Shown: positions 12,766 to 21,814, counted from the first letter of the stretch. The stretch is 64,000 nt of DNA from Cercophora sp. LCS_1 (GCA_036250225.1 JAPZLL010000016.1:496001-560000), one strand, 5' to 3'. The notes: generated by a model not told the origin, from the sequence alone. Numbers and translations are program-made.

Positions 12766-13068
12766 TCACCTCATCTTGAGCACAGTGAACAGCACAGTAA
12801 AAACAATCCCACCGGCGATCGTCGCCCAAGCAAACCACGGTTTGCAGGCATAATCTCGTGAAATGTTGTAGCTGAAGACCAGAGAAATATCTGCGCTTTT
12901 ACGAGCAATCAATGCCCCGCAGGTTTCATGTGGGTTATAGGTAAAAACGTGGCACACTGAATTCAGTTGAAGCCTGGCCACTTCAAATGACACACTGGTT
13001 CTTTGAATTTTACCAAGGTATGCGTCAAGAGAAACCAACAATGTATTATCAATAATATCTTTAAGCAT
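12766..13068 (-). CDS. Hypothetical small protein with one C-terminal membrane segment (doubtful)
   Basis: This open frame of about 100 codons starts MLKDIIDNTLLVS and ends with a single hydrophobic stretch (WFAWATIAGGIVFTVLFTVL) followed by KMR. I recognise no family. It lies between the decayed kinase-ankyrin gene and the metabolic cluster and could be a tail-anchored protein, a fragment of a longer spliced gene, or chance. Listed only because the terminal membrane segment is clear. Confidence 0.2.
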   Translation of the reverse strand: MLKDIIDNTLLVSLDAYLGKIQRTSVSFEVARLQLNSVCHVFTYNPHETCGALIARKSADISLVFSYNISRDYACKPWFAWATIAGGIVFTVLFTVLKMR

Positions 13069-13328
13069 TCGGTTATCGATCACAGCATCTGGATTTCAAA
13101 TCTGCCCCAACTTCGACAAGGCATATCTCCTCAACCTTTTTCTGTGTGCCGTTTTCTTCGTTAGTGACTTGTTCGTTTCGCGTTACTACAGGTAGGGCTC
13201 TGTCCACAAAAAACACCCAATTCAAGCATCACTTCGCAGTATTCGGTGAAAAGAGTAAATCGGAGCAATCCAAAGCATAGGTATGAAGAGCATCTACCGC
13301 CTTCAACAATCATCTATTACACAGTTCC

Positions 13329-14669
13329 TCAATAACTCCCCCAAACCTTTACCACCGCACCGGCAGCCAAACCCTCCCCATGGCTCCCCAACGCCAACCG
13401 GATGACGTTCAACGCCTGCGTACCCAAAAACAACGGCGCCTTGATTCTCTGCGCCTCCTCAACAGCAGCCTGAAGCCTCTCAGCAACATCCTTTAGCGCA
13501 AGCCCGCCCTCGCTGGCCTTCCACCCCTGTTTGACGGTCCCCTCCTTGAAAGCCTTGATAATCTCGGGCCCGACCTTCTCCAATATCCTGCTCCCACCAG
13601 CAGCATTGATGCAAAGCTCAAAGACCTGGTCCAGATCCAGCCCAACCGTGTTCGCAAACGCCAACGCCTCCGCTGCCGAGCAGAGCAAGATGCCCTTGAG
13701 CAAATCAACAACAAGGGTCAACTTTTGCTCCTCGCTCTCTGCCAAGCCGTGAACTGGTCCGACTTTCCCCTTGCCTTCGGTATACAGCCGGATCAAGCTG
13801 CTGTCGTCGTCTGGACCGAAACCGCGGCCAATCCCGGAGAAGTAGACCTGCTCCGCAGCGCTGGTCAAGAGAGTGGGAAAACCGCTTCGCCTTCCCTCGG
13901 CCGTGATGATGCTGGTGTCCTTCATGATGATGTTGATGGCGCTCGCGATGGGTTGATATTGCGTGAGCATGCGAGGCGTGCGGTGCTCAAACATCCAGTT
14001 CCAGGCGTCGGAACCAAGTACTGTCTGCTGGGCTTTCGCGAGGTCGAGACCGAGCTGATCCGCGAAACCCAATGCCTCGCTCGACGACAGGATTTGGCAT
14101 GCTGCGAGGACTTGGTGTACCATCTTCATGTTGCTGCCGGCGCCAACACCGCCTTGGACGATGTAGAGCTTGGCAGGGTCGGCCATGGCTGCCAGCAATG
14201 GCCTAGCTTTCTCCAGGGCTGCTTCTGACATGCCGGCCATGATGGACAAGGTACCATCTGCGGCGCGAGCGGCTCCTCCAGAGACGGGACTGTCAACCAG
14301 CAGGATGTCCCCTCGACCGAGCGCTTGGAGCTGTTTTTGGAGCGACTGGACGTACTCGCACGGAACGGTAGAGCAGAGCAGGACAGCGGCGCCCTGGGGG
14401 AGGGTGGTGATGGCTGCATTTGGCCCGTCGACGAGGACAGCTTGTGCTTGCTGAGCCGTGGCAACCATGCAGACACAATAGTCTTTGCCGGCGACGGCCT
14501 CAGAGGGTGTAGTTGCTGTCAAGCCGCCAGCGGCCTTGAAGCGCTCGAGGGTGGGTGCCCAGACATCGAACCCGGTGACTGTGTAGCCCTCCTTGATGAG
14601 ATGGCTCGCCATCCCAAAGCCCATGGCACCCAAGCCAATGAACGACACATGAGGTTTCGCATCCGCCAT
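13329..14669 (-). CDS. LtnD-like 2-hydroxyacid (tetronate/L-threonate-type) dehydrogenase with duplicated C-terminal domain
   Basis: Single exon, 446 aa from ATG 14669; a longer in-frame start at 14771 adds 34 residues that look like leader sequence. N-terminal Rossmann domain with GLGAMGFGMASHL, substrate loop DSPVSGGAARAADG near residue 145, and the catalytic Lys in GAGSNMKMVHQVL. The K-x-x-H pattern is that of L-threonate dehydrogenase LtnD rather than the K-x-x-N of 3-hydroxyisobutyrate dehydrogenase. A second C-terminal helical domain (about 330-446; LKGILLCSAAEALAF) makes it longer than bacterial LtnD (about 300 aa). Family chemistry: NAD(P)-linked oxidation of a C4 sugar acid such as L-threonate. 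It is divergent from the class II aldolase, with about 680 bp between start codons. The two activities are fused in a plant protein (see findings). The substrate is inferred. Confidence 0.88.
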   Translation of the reverse strand: MADAKPHVSFIGLGAMGFGMASHLIKEGYTVTGFDVWAPTLERFKAAGGLTATTPSEAVAGKDYCVCMVATAQQAQAVLVDGPNAAITTLPQGAAVLLCSTVPCEYVQSLQKQLQALGRGDILLVDSPVSGGAARAADGTLSIMAGMSEAALEKARPLLAAMADPAKLYIVQGGVGAGSNMKMVHQVLAACQILSSSEALGFADQLGLDLAKAQQTVLGSDAWNWMFEHRTPRMLTQYQPIASAINIIMKDTSIITAEGRRSGFPTLLTSAAEQVYFSGIGRGFGPDDDSSLIRLYTEGKGKVGPVHGLAESEEQKLTLVVDLLKGILLCSAAEALAFANTVGLDLDQVFELCINAAGGSRILEKVGPEIIKAFKEGTVKQGWKASEGGLALKDVAERLQAAVEEAQRIKAPLFLGTQALNVIRLALGSHGEGLAAGAVVKVWGSY

Positions 14670-15346
14670 TGTGATCTGCTCGGTCTGTAGCTGTGTAAGT
14701 CGGGTGTCTTGGCAACGAGCAACGAGGGACTTGTTTGAAATCACACAAGATGTCACTTTTGGCAGGGACAAAAGATGACGGGCTGCCTCCGGGTTGTCAT
14801 TGACCCGAGTCCATCAAAAAGGGCTCGAGATTGGAGCGCAAAGAATCGCCTCCCCGATGCCGAGCCGATGCACCGGTTGAATCGATAGTCGGCGACTCCA
14901 CCATGCGCAAACCCGCCACCATTCGCCATTCCCCGCTCTCGGGCAACCACGTTTGATAACCCCCTTTCCCCGGTCGAGGAGCCAATTGTGACGTGATCCG
15001 GTCCCCCCACACTGGGACGCCCGCGCTCAGGCTAAAGTCCTCCCGCACCCAGAACCTGTGAGGCCATCTTGGCGGGTCAAGTCGACGATCCCGCATTGGG
15101 GAACCCGAGCGGCAATTCTCACGGCCATTGGGATTGCCCCTGGGTAAAAAGTTGCGATGTCGGTGGAGCTCTCCGCTGTCAGACGTTGGATGCCTGGCCC
15201 TGGTATTAATTGCAAGTCTTGAATAGCACCAACACCAACCGAACGTCCCTCGTTTGCTTGGCGAGTCACGCAAGTCGACGTCCTCAACATCATCAATTCC
15301 TCGTTTTGCTTGTCCCAATTGCTTCACAACCACAAATCCAGTCATC
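14670..15346. promoter_or_regulatory. Divergent promoter region of the dehydrogenase and the class II aldolase
   Basis: 677 bp separate the two start codons, so both promoters must lie here. It is GC-rich, with CCCCGG-type runs near 14965-14972 and a TCGGTG (reverse CACCGA) at about 15159, the core also found in the inverted repeat at 19613. No coding frame is supported. Shared regulation is inferred from the arrangement only. Confidence 0.5.
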
Positions 15347-16213
15347 ATGACGCGCCCGTCACTTGCCGAGAACCGGACAATGTCCATCCTCAACAAGGCC
15401 AAGGCCGAGGGCTACGCCGTCCCCGGCATGTGCTGCTACAACATCGAATCGATCATTGCGACCGTCAAAGCAGCCGAGGCAGCCCGGTCGCCTGCCATGG
15501 TTCTCCTGTTCCCCTGGGCAATCCAGTACGCCGGTGACTCGCTCGTCAAAGCAGCGGCCGATGCCGCCCACAGCGCCAGCGTTCCTGTTTCACTGCATCT
15601 CGACCACGCTCAGACCCCCGAGCTCGTGCGACGGGCAGCCGACATCCCGGATGGCTTCGACAGCATCATGTGCGACATGAGCCATTATGAGAAGGAAGAG
15701 AACCTCAAGTTGACTGCCGAGCTTGTGCAATACTGCCATGAGCGCGGCATCGCTGCTGAGGCCGAGCCCGGTCGTATCGAGGGTGGCGAAGACGGTGTTG
15801 CAGAGACCGCCGACCTTGAGGGTCTCCTGACGACCCCGGACGAAGCTGAAGAGTTCGTGAACACTGGCATCGACATGCTGGCACCCGCGTTCGGCAACGT
15901 GCATGGCGAATACGGGCCGCGGGGTATCCAGCTCGAGTATGACCGCCTCAAGGCCATCAACGAGCGCGTCGGCGAGCGCGTGAGGCTGGTCCTTCACGGC
16001 GCAGACCCGTTCGACGAGAAGATCTTCCGGGATTGCATGGCGGGCGGAGTGACAAAAGTCAACATCAACAAGGGGATGAACAACCACTATGCGTGGGTTC
16101 AGGAGGAGATGCGTGGCAAGCCGCTGACGAGCGTGATTGAGGCGGGGACATTGGCCATGCAAAAGGCCATCGAGAAGTACATGCACTGGCTCGGGAGTGC
16201 CGGCAAGGCTTGA
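15347..16213 (+). CDS. Class II (zinc) ketose-bisphosphate aldolase family protein
   Basis: Single exon, 288 aa. The ATG at 15347 has good context (TCATCATGA); the frame is open upstream to 15254 without family similarity. Class II aldolase features run in order: VPGMCCYNIESI near the N-terminus, LHLDHAQ carrying a zinc ligand and the catalytic Asp region, SIMCDMSHY, EAEPGRIEGGEDG, FGNVHGEYGP and VLHGADPFDEK supplying further zinc His residues, and the phosphate loop KVNINKGMN. Length matches tagatose/fructose-bisphosphate aldolases (about 285 aa). It would cleave or form a C-C bond giving DHAP or a related triose. Its place in a cluster with sugar-acid dehydrogenase, DAK-type kinase and two isomerases argues for a dedicated substrate rather than glycolysis. 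The precise substrate is not readable from sequence. Confidence 0.9.
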   Translation: MTRPSLAENRTMSILNKAKAEGYAVPGMCCYNIESIIATVKAAEAARSPAMVLLFPWAIQYAGDSLVKAAADAAHSASVPVSLHLDHAQTPELVRRAADIPDGFDSIMCDMSHYEKEENLKLTAELVQYCHERGIAAEAEPGRIEGGEDGVAETADLEGLLTTPDEAEEFVNTGIDMLAPAFGNVHGEYGPRGIQLEYDRLKAINERVGERVRLVLHGADPFDEKIFRDCMAGGVTKVNINKGMNNHYAWVQEEMRGKPLTSVIEAGTLAMQKAIEKYMHWLGSAGKA

Positions 16214-16508
16214 GATATCTTAGAGTAACTTTGTAATCTGCCGTGTGGATGAGTTTGAAAATCAATTTCTGCTTGGCCTTTGATTTCTGCGTCTAGGCCG
16301 GGATGTGAATAGAATTTGTGGTGGTGTGTGCAAAGCGTCAGATCAGGGTAGGGAAGGAACGACCGTGAAATAACACAAGACAAATGTCAAATCTGAATTA
16401 AGCTCCCATAAGTGCCTGACCTGAAAATATGGGTTCCATCATGCTTCATCCACATTACCCGTAACCCTTGCGCGTACCGTACAAACCCTTTTCATCATGA
16501 TCCTCCCA
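16214..16508. other. Convergent 3' region of aldolase and DAK kinase
   Basis: 295 bp between two stop codons facing each other; it should contain both polyadenylation regions. Nothing else seen. Confidence 0.5.
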
Positions 16509-18293
16509 TCAGTTCGCGCCACTCAACAACCCCTGAATGGCAACCATGGCACCCCAAGCACCAGGATCGGGCGGCAGCTCTTTGCTTTCTGCACCCACGC
16601 CAACATATGTCGCCCTCCCAAGTCTGGGCCTGAGGGTCTTGGTATTTTCTGACCCTCTGACTGCTTCGGCAACGCTTTCTTCGAAGCTCTTGCCCGCCTC
16701 GAATGCCTTGGCAAAAGGGATGAGTGTGTCCATCACCGTCCTGTCGCCCACCTTTGCGGGCGTGTAATGTCCCAGGTGACTGATGGCGCTGGACAATGCC
16801 TTTGCCCAGACTGCAATAGGACCGTCGGTCTTGGCAAGTTCGCTGTTCTCCTCAACGGCGGTCCGCAGCGATACAAAGAAGATGCCCAAGATTCCACCCA
16901 GAGTGCCACCCATCTTGCTCTCTACAATATCCTCCAGCTCGGTGAGAACCTCAACTACTGAACCTTTGGCGGCGACTTGTCTCGAGTTGATGGCATCAAG
17001 AAGGGCTGTGGCTCCCGTTTGGAGCGTCAGACCACAATCGCCATCTCCCATAACGGTGTCCCACTTGGTGAGATCAGGCTCGGCCGCATTGACTGCCTCG
17101 CATGCCGCCCGAAGCATCTTCTCCAGCAACTCTGGGTCGATTTTGAGGTCCGTAGCGTCGTCTACAACCTTCCTGGTCTCCTTCGGCGGTTGAACCAACT
17201 GCTCCGCTCGTGGTCGTCTCTGGGGATTGCTTTGGAAACCGGCAACTGCCTCCCAAGCGGTGTCTGTCCGAACATCGAGGAACTCCTTGATCTGCTCTAG
17301 AGAATATTTGGCATTGGCGGCGATGGCCGTCAAATTGATGACTGAAACAGAGAATGCCGGAGCGTTGAGCGAAGTCTCGAGGCACCCGTAGTACACACGC
17401 ACGGGTTCGATGTTCCAATCGGCCAACAGCTGCTGGAGAAGCTCGTCGACGAGACCACCCAGCTCAAGATTTGACATTCCACCAAAGTTGCTGACCAAAA
17501 GAGCCGTCTCGTCACCAGGGTTGAACTTGACGTAGCTTCTCTCGGGGTCGTTCTGGTCCAAGCAGTATGTGAGAATCTGCTTGACGAGTCCCTGTGGTGT
17601 AGGGGCAGGTGACAACTTCTTGTATCCGGGCTCGTTGTGTGGCCCGGTGCCAATCTCGACCTCGTCGTCGTTCAGAGCTCCGTGCTCGGTTCGTCCCGGG
17701 ACGTGGCAATGATCGAGTGTTGCTGCGATGCTGACAATTTGGCCAGTGACTGCAATCCCAAGGTCGTAGAGCTCATCGAGGGATGCTCCACGTGCGCCTG
17801 CCGCTCCGAGAATCTTGAGAACGCCAATCTGTGCAGCAAGCCCCCGACGGCCAACCAACGAGCCATTGACCTTGCCAATGGACACGTCGTCGCCGCAGAT
17901 GAGCATCTTGCAGCCGTGGCCCTTGGCCTTGGTCTTCTCGGCCGCCAAACCAAAGTGGAGGCAGTCTCCTGTGTAGTTCGTAATCACCAAGAGAGTGCCC
18001 TTGTCGGAGGGGACGGCCTCGATGGCAGCGAGAATCTGCTTGGTGCTCGGGGAGGCGAACACATCACCGGCCACGGAGGCGGCCAGCATGTTGGTGCCCA
18101 CATAGCCGGACCAAGCAGGTTCGTGGCCGGAACCGCCGCCGCTGATGATACTGACATTGGATCGCGCAGCTTCGGAGTCAAAGACGACTCTGTTGGTTTC
18201 GTCGAGGCTCAGGCGGGGATTGTAGGCGACGATGCCCCGCAGAGCCTTAGGAACAAGCCCCTCGAGGGAAGGGAAGAGATGTCGCTTGGACAT
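16509..18293 (-). CDS. DAK-family kinase (dihydroxyacetone/erythrulose kinase)
   Basis: Single exon, 594 aa from MSKRHLFPS (ATG 18293); an in-frame ATG at 18398 would add a hydrophobic leader and is less likely. DhaK half: GGGSGHEPAWSGYVG, AGDVFASPS, NYTGDCLHFG, and TLDHCHVPGR, with the His of this type that binds the ketose carbonyl, then IGTGPHNEPG. DhaL half: DGDCGLTLQTG (metal-binding Asp residues), KMGGTLGGILGIFF and KVGDRTVMDTLIPF. All nucleotide-site residues appear present. The family phosphorylates short ketoses with ATP in the cytosol. Beside an RpiB-type and a TIM-type isomerase, the closest functional precedent is Yarrowia erythrulose kinase EYK1 and bacterial L-/D-erythrulose kinases, so erythrulose is a better guess than dihydroxyacetone. 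It shares a 526-bp divergent promoter with the RpiB-type gene. Confidence 0.9.
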   Translation of the reverse strand: MSKRHLFPSLEGLVPKALRGIVAYNPRLSLDETNRVVFDSEAARSNVSIISGGGSGHEPAWSGYVGTNMLAASVAGDVFASPSTKQILAAIEAVPSDKGTLLVITNYTGDCLHFGLAAEKTKAKGHGCKMLICGDDVSIGKVNGSLVGRRGLAAQIGVLKILGAAGARGASLDELYDLGIAVTGQIVSIAATLDHCHVPGRTEHGALNDDEVEIGTGPHNEPGYKKLSPAPTPQGLVKQILTYCLDQNDPERSYVKFNPGDETALLVSNFGGMSNLELGGLVDELLQQLLADWNIEPVRVYYGCLETSLNAPAFSVSVINLTAIAANAKYSLEQIKEFLDVRTDTAWEAVAGFQSNPQRRPRAEQLVQPPKETRKVVDDATDLKIDPELLEKMLRAACEAVNAAEPDLTKWDTVMGDGDCGLTLQTGATALLDAINSRQVAAKGSVVEVLTELEDIVESKMGGTLGGILGIFFVSLRTAVEENSELAKTDGPIAVWAKALSSAISHLGHYTPAKVGDRTVMDTLIPFAKAFEAGKSFEESVAEAVRGSENTKTLRPRLGRATYVGVGAESKELPPDPGAWGAMVAIQGLLSGAN

Positions 18294-18819
18294 GACTGGG
18301 AGCCGTGTGTGTCTGGACGACGGGATCTCGATGGAGGAGGCAGAAGGAAGGAAGCACAACAGGCAGAGAGCTTGCAATGCAGCAGCAGGAACAAACAACG
18401 TGCTTCAAGCTCGGGCTGTCGCTGGCCGATGGATAAAGCTTGACCCTCACGATATCGGATCCCCCGCTGGGATCGCCATACCCTTGCATTTAAGGGCACG
18501 CCAATGGGGACTTGCCGGCAATGTGGAGAAGGAGCAATGCTACACGACCGGATGAGGGGCAACGCACAAGTCCCCCCTCCACGGCGTCCCGGCGTGGCAA
18601 ACGGACAGCTCCCCGGTCTGCTCGGGTTTCCAAGAATGGAAACACGGGCTGGATAAATGCCAGCTGCGTCGGCCTGCGTTGATAGCCGGTCGGACTATTT
18701 TTACGGCCCCTTCAACCCTGTCGCTGCTCAATGCCGCCCAGGGGACAAGAAGAGCCGCAAGTCGACCGTTGCAACTTCCGCCAACGTCAACATCACCAAG
18801 ACAGACAGACAGATTGACC
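18294..18819. promoter_or_regulatory. Divergent promoter of DAK kinase and RpiB-type isomerase
   Basis: 526 bp between two start codons. It contains a GCGGGG on the minus strand (plus-strand CCCCGC at 18462-18467), which fits the SYGGRG consensus of the carbon-repressor CreA/CRE-1. A single site is weak evidence, but carbon repression would suit a sugar-catabolic cluster. Confidence 0.35.
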
Positions 18820-19387
18820 ATGAGCTCACCACAATGGAGGATTGTTGTCGGCTGCGATGTAAGTCCATATCTATGCACATGCGCTTTGTGAGACGTTCGC
18901 TGACACAAACTTACAACAGGATGCCGGCGTCGGCTACAAGAACAAGATCAAGGAGGACTTTGCAAAGGACGCCCGCGTCGTCTCGGTCGTGGACGTCGGC
19001 GCCGACGACAAGACGGCGTATCCTCACATTGCGGCGGCCGCAGCGAAATTAGTCGCTTCGGGTGAGGCCGACAGGGCGCTGCTCATCTGCGGCACCGGTC
19101 TCGGAGTGGCCATCTCGGCCAACAAGATCAAGGGCATCCGGGCAGTCACGGCACACGACAGCTTCTCGGTCGAGCGAGCAGTGCTCAGCAACAACGCGCA
19201 GGTGCTGTGCATGGGCGAGCGGGTCGTCGGACTGGAATTGGCACGGAGACTGGCCAAGGAATGGCTCGGGTATGTCTTTGACGAGACCAGCCCCAGCGCT
19301 GCAAAGGTGGCGGCAATCCATGAGTACGAGGATGGGGAAGGTGGACTGTCGGGCGCGCCCGAGGAGGTCAAGGGTGGATGCTCGTAG
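18820..19387 (+). CDS. RpiB/LacAB-type sugar-phosphate isomerase
   Basis: Exons 18820-18858 and 18920-19387 (intron GTAAGT...CAACAG, 61 nt, phase 0) give 168 aa. The first exon encodes only MSSPQWRIVVGCD. Family motifs: the N-terminal GxD loop reads GCDDAGVGYK where ribose-5-phosphate isomerase B usually has G-x-D-H-A-G; the catalytic Cys loop is LLICGTGLGVAISANKI; then RAVTAHDSFSVERAVLSNNA and MGERV. RpiB relatives interconvert aldose and ketose phosphates; in erythritol pathways this family (EryI, DerI, Yarrowia EYI2) turns D-erythrulose-4-phosphate into D-erythrose-4-phosphate. The C-terminal 30 residues (EYEDGEGGLSGAPEEVKGG) look disordered. The His-to-Asp change and the neighbours favour a tetrose-phosphate substrate; this is inference. 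Confidence 0.9.
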
Positions 19388-20120
19388 ATCCAGCCAGCTG
19401 CCAGCCATTCAAAAAAGGAAAAATAGCAGCCCAAAAAACATTTTGCACAACTGGTGAAGCCATGGGAAACGTTGCCCGCCATCGATAGAATGGGAATAGA
19501 ATCGATCCATAGTGGATCATGCACCAAGTGGAAACCATTGGTGACTGCTGTCCCGCACCGAAGCTAAGGAAGGCCGCGGCTGGCCGGCTGGCGGGTTCGG
19601 CCCCGCCACTTGCACCGATCGGGGCATCCGACGCTCAACAGCCCCGATGTTTCGGTGGCATTAACCCGAGAACGCCACCCGCCGGGGCTCCACGCAGAGG
19701 TACCAGAGCCCCGGATCGACCGCAACGTCAATCATTTGGCAAGGCTCCACCGATCCACAAACTCCATCGGTCGTCGCGCATTCGCCCGTCACGCTCTTCC
19801 CATCGTCCGCCAAGTGCAATACTTTGGCTATTCACCGCGATCCGCCCGCTTTTTTTTTTTTTTTTACCAACATTACAGCCGGATAACGGGTGAAGACAAC
19901 CACATTGCTCTCGCAGGCACTCCACACGCACCTTTCAGGGCAAATCTGACAAGACGAGCCCAATTTCCCCCTGAACGCGCCAAACCGCTACCATCACTGC
20001 GGTAACCAACCTGTGCACTCAGGGGAACCAAACAACCCCTGAATCATCATCACCATCATCATCATCGCCGCCAGCATCGCCGTCACCATAACCACTACCG
20101 GCCTATCATCAACCACACCA
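19388..20120. other. Intergenic region upstream of the TIM-like gene
   Basis: 733 bp with no supported coding frame. Holds the RpiB-type 3' end, a CACCGA/TCGGGG inverted repeat (19613-19657), another CACCGATC at 19748, a T tract at about 19851-19864, and a CAT/CATC-rich leader just before the next ATG. Confidence 0.5.
19613..19657. promoter_or_regulatory. Inverted repeat CACCGA-TCGGGG / CCCCGA-TTCGGTG, candidate regulator site
   Basis: CACCGATCGGGG at 19613-19624 is followed 17 bp later by its spaced reverse complement at 19642-19657 (CCCCGA, TGT, then TTCGGTG). Both arms are exact over CACCGA and TCGGGG. A third CACCGATC lies at 19748. The site lies between the two isomerase genes. Zinc-cluster activators often bind such spaced CGG-type dyads, but no regulator gene is in the window, so the function is inferred. 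Confidence 0.25.
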
Positions 20121-20909
20121 ATGGAACAGCAACAACAACCCCGCCGCCTCTTAGGCGTCTCAACAAAAATGTACTTCTCCCACGCCCGCACCACAACCTT
20201 CACATCCCAACTCCTGACCCTCCTCTCCACCCCTTCATCTCCCTTCTCCCAAATCGACATCTTCCTCATCCCCTCCTTCACCTCCCTCGTCCCCGTCATC
20301 TCCCAAGTCCGCTCCTCCCCACCAAACACCCCCGCCTCCAACCTCATCATCGGCGCCCAAAACTGCAGCCCCCACAACACAGGCCCATACACAGGTGAAA
20401 CCTCCCCCGCCGTCCTGTCAGAAATAGGCGTAGGCATGGTCGAAATCGGCCACGCAGAGCGCCGCAAGCTCTACGGTGAAACCGACGATACCACCGCCGA
20501 AAAGGCAAGGGCCGTGGTGCGCAACGGGATGGTTCCGCTTGTTTGTGTCGGTGAGGTGGAGAGGATGGATGTCGAAAAAGCGGCGGAGGAGGTAATCCGA
20601 CAAGTGGGACGGTGTTTGGAGGGCGTGCAGGGGGATGTGGTCATTGCGTATGAGCCTGTTTGGGCGATTGGGAAGAGTGAGCCGGCGGGGGTGGAACATG
20701 TTGTCGGGGTTGTGCAACGGTTGAGGGGGAGTGAGGATTTTAAAGCGAGAAGGGGTAGCACGAGGGTTGTTTATGGCGGGAGTGCGGGCCCGGGGTTGTG
20801 GGAGGGGGTTGGAGGCGCGGTGGATGGGTTGTTTTTGGGGAGGTTTGCGCATGAGGTGGAGGGGTTTTGGAGGACAATTGGGGAGGTTGCCGGGGTTCAA
20901 CCAGAGTAG
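20121..20909 (+). CDS. Triosephosphate isomerase-like protein (candidate erythrulose-phosphate isomerase)
   Basis: Single exon, 262 aa. The TIM catalytic set is present: Lys in GVSTKMYFSHA (canonical TIM has NWKMN), His in MVEIGHAERRKLYGE, Glu in VIAYEPVWAIGK, and the phosphate loops VVYGGSAGPG and VDGLFLGRFAH. The altered N-terminal loop (STKMYF) and the lack of introns set it apart from the housekeeping TIM and match the TIM-like isomerases of erythritol clusters (EryH/TpiB, LerI, Yarrowia EYI1), which convert L-erythrulose phosphate to D-erythrulose-4-phosphate. Odd base use: the first 40% of the gene is C-rich and G-poor on the coding strand, and the rest is G-rich. It is the last gene of the cluster, same strand as the RpiB-type gene. 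Confidence 0.88.
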   Translation: MEQQQQPRRLLGVSTKMYFSHARTTTFTSQLLTLLSTPSSPFSQIDIFLIPSFTSLVPVISQVRSSPPNTPASNLIIGAQNCSPHNTGPYTGETSPAVLSEIGVGMVEIGHAERRKLYGETDDTTAEKARAVVRNGMVPLVCVGEVERMDVEKAAEEVIRQVGRCLEGVQGDVVIAYEPVWAIGKSEPAGVEHVVGVVQRLRGSEDFKARRGSTRVVYGGSAGPGLWEGVGGAVDGLFLGRFAHEVEGFWRTIGEVAGVQPE

Positions 20910-21814
20910 GTTAGGGTCGTGCCTTGGGGCATCGGAGCGGTCGATGAGACTGGTTTGAAGGAGATGTGCTTGTTGTTTGGTTGGATGGGTGTCCGGTCCG
21001 ACGATGGTAGGAAGGCAGACTTTGCTTGAATAACACCAACCTCACTATCGATGACAACTCTCGAGTTCGGACAATGTGTTGAGATAAGATTAGATGTCCG
21101 GCAGCAGACACTTTGGGCCCCAGACTTTGACTTGCAGATTTGAATTTCCTGCCTTCCCTCCGCAGCTTTATCAGTAAGTAAACCAGACTGCACTGACATC
21201 AAGCGCACACCGTTACCGAGTCCACTTGGACCCCGAGTTCACTTGGAAGACTATTGCTTTGAAAGGTGAACAGCTTGTGTTCGATTCTTCGTTTTGCAAT
21301 TTTTTTTTTTTGGCGATTTTTTTTTATATTAGTATATCTGCGATTTCATTTTGGGCAGTCTTTTACTTCCTAATCCGTTCTCCTCATCGCTCCCCCTAAC
21401 AGGAGTGGTCGTGAACAATCACCATTGATCCTCCCGAGCAGACTTGTAGTTCTCCAACTAGGATGATCAAATCCCGAAATGCCACTGATTTCTTCACCCT
21501 GCTACGTCGCGCAGGCATCAGCAGCACAAATCCGCGGAAAAGTAGACATTGACCCGAATTCCTGAGGTTAAATACACCTCTCTACCTAAAGGATTCGCGT
21601 GCGTCTCTCCAGGCTGGCGCATTGGCTCGCTCAAGTCTTGGACTGAACTGCCATTGCCCCAAAGTAACCCAAGACATATTAGCCGGGGAGAGCGGCTACT
21701 TTACGAAACGGAAATGGGAACCTGCAAAATGAGTAAACCAGTATTTATGAACTGGTTCACGTTCTATTCCCTACTAATTCGACGTACCAAGCTTGATCTC
21801 ACCCAAAACCAGCA
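20910..21814. other. Intergenic region
   Basis: 905 bp; short T/A-rich tracts near 21300-21330; no supported gene. Confidence 0.5.
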
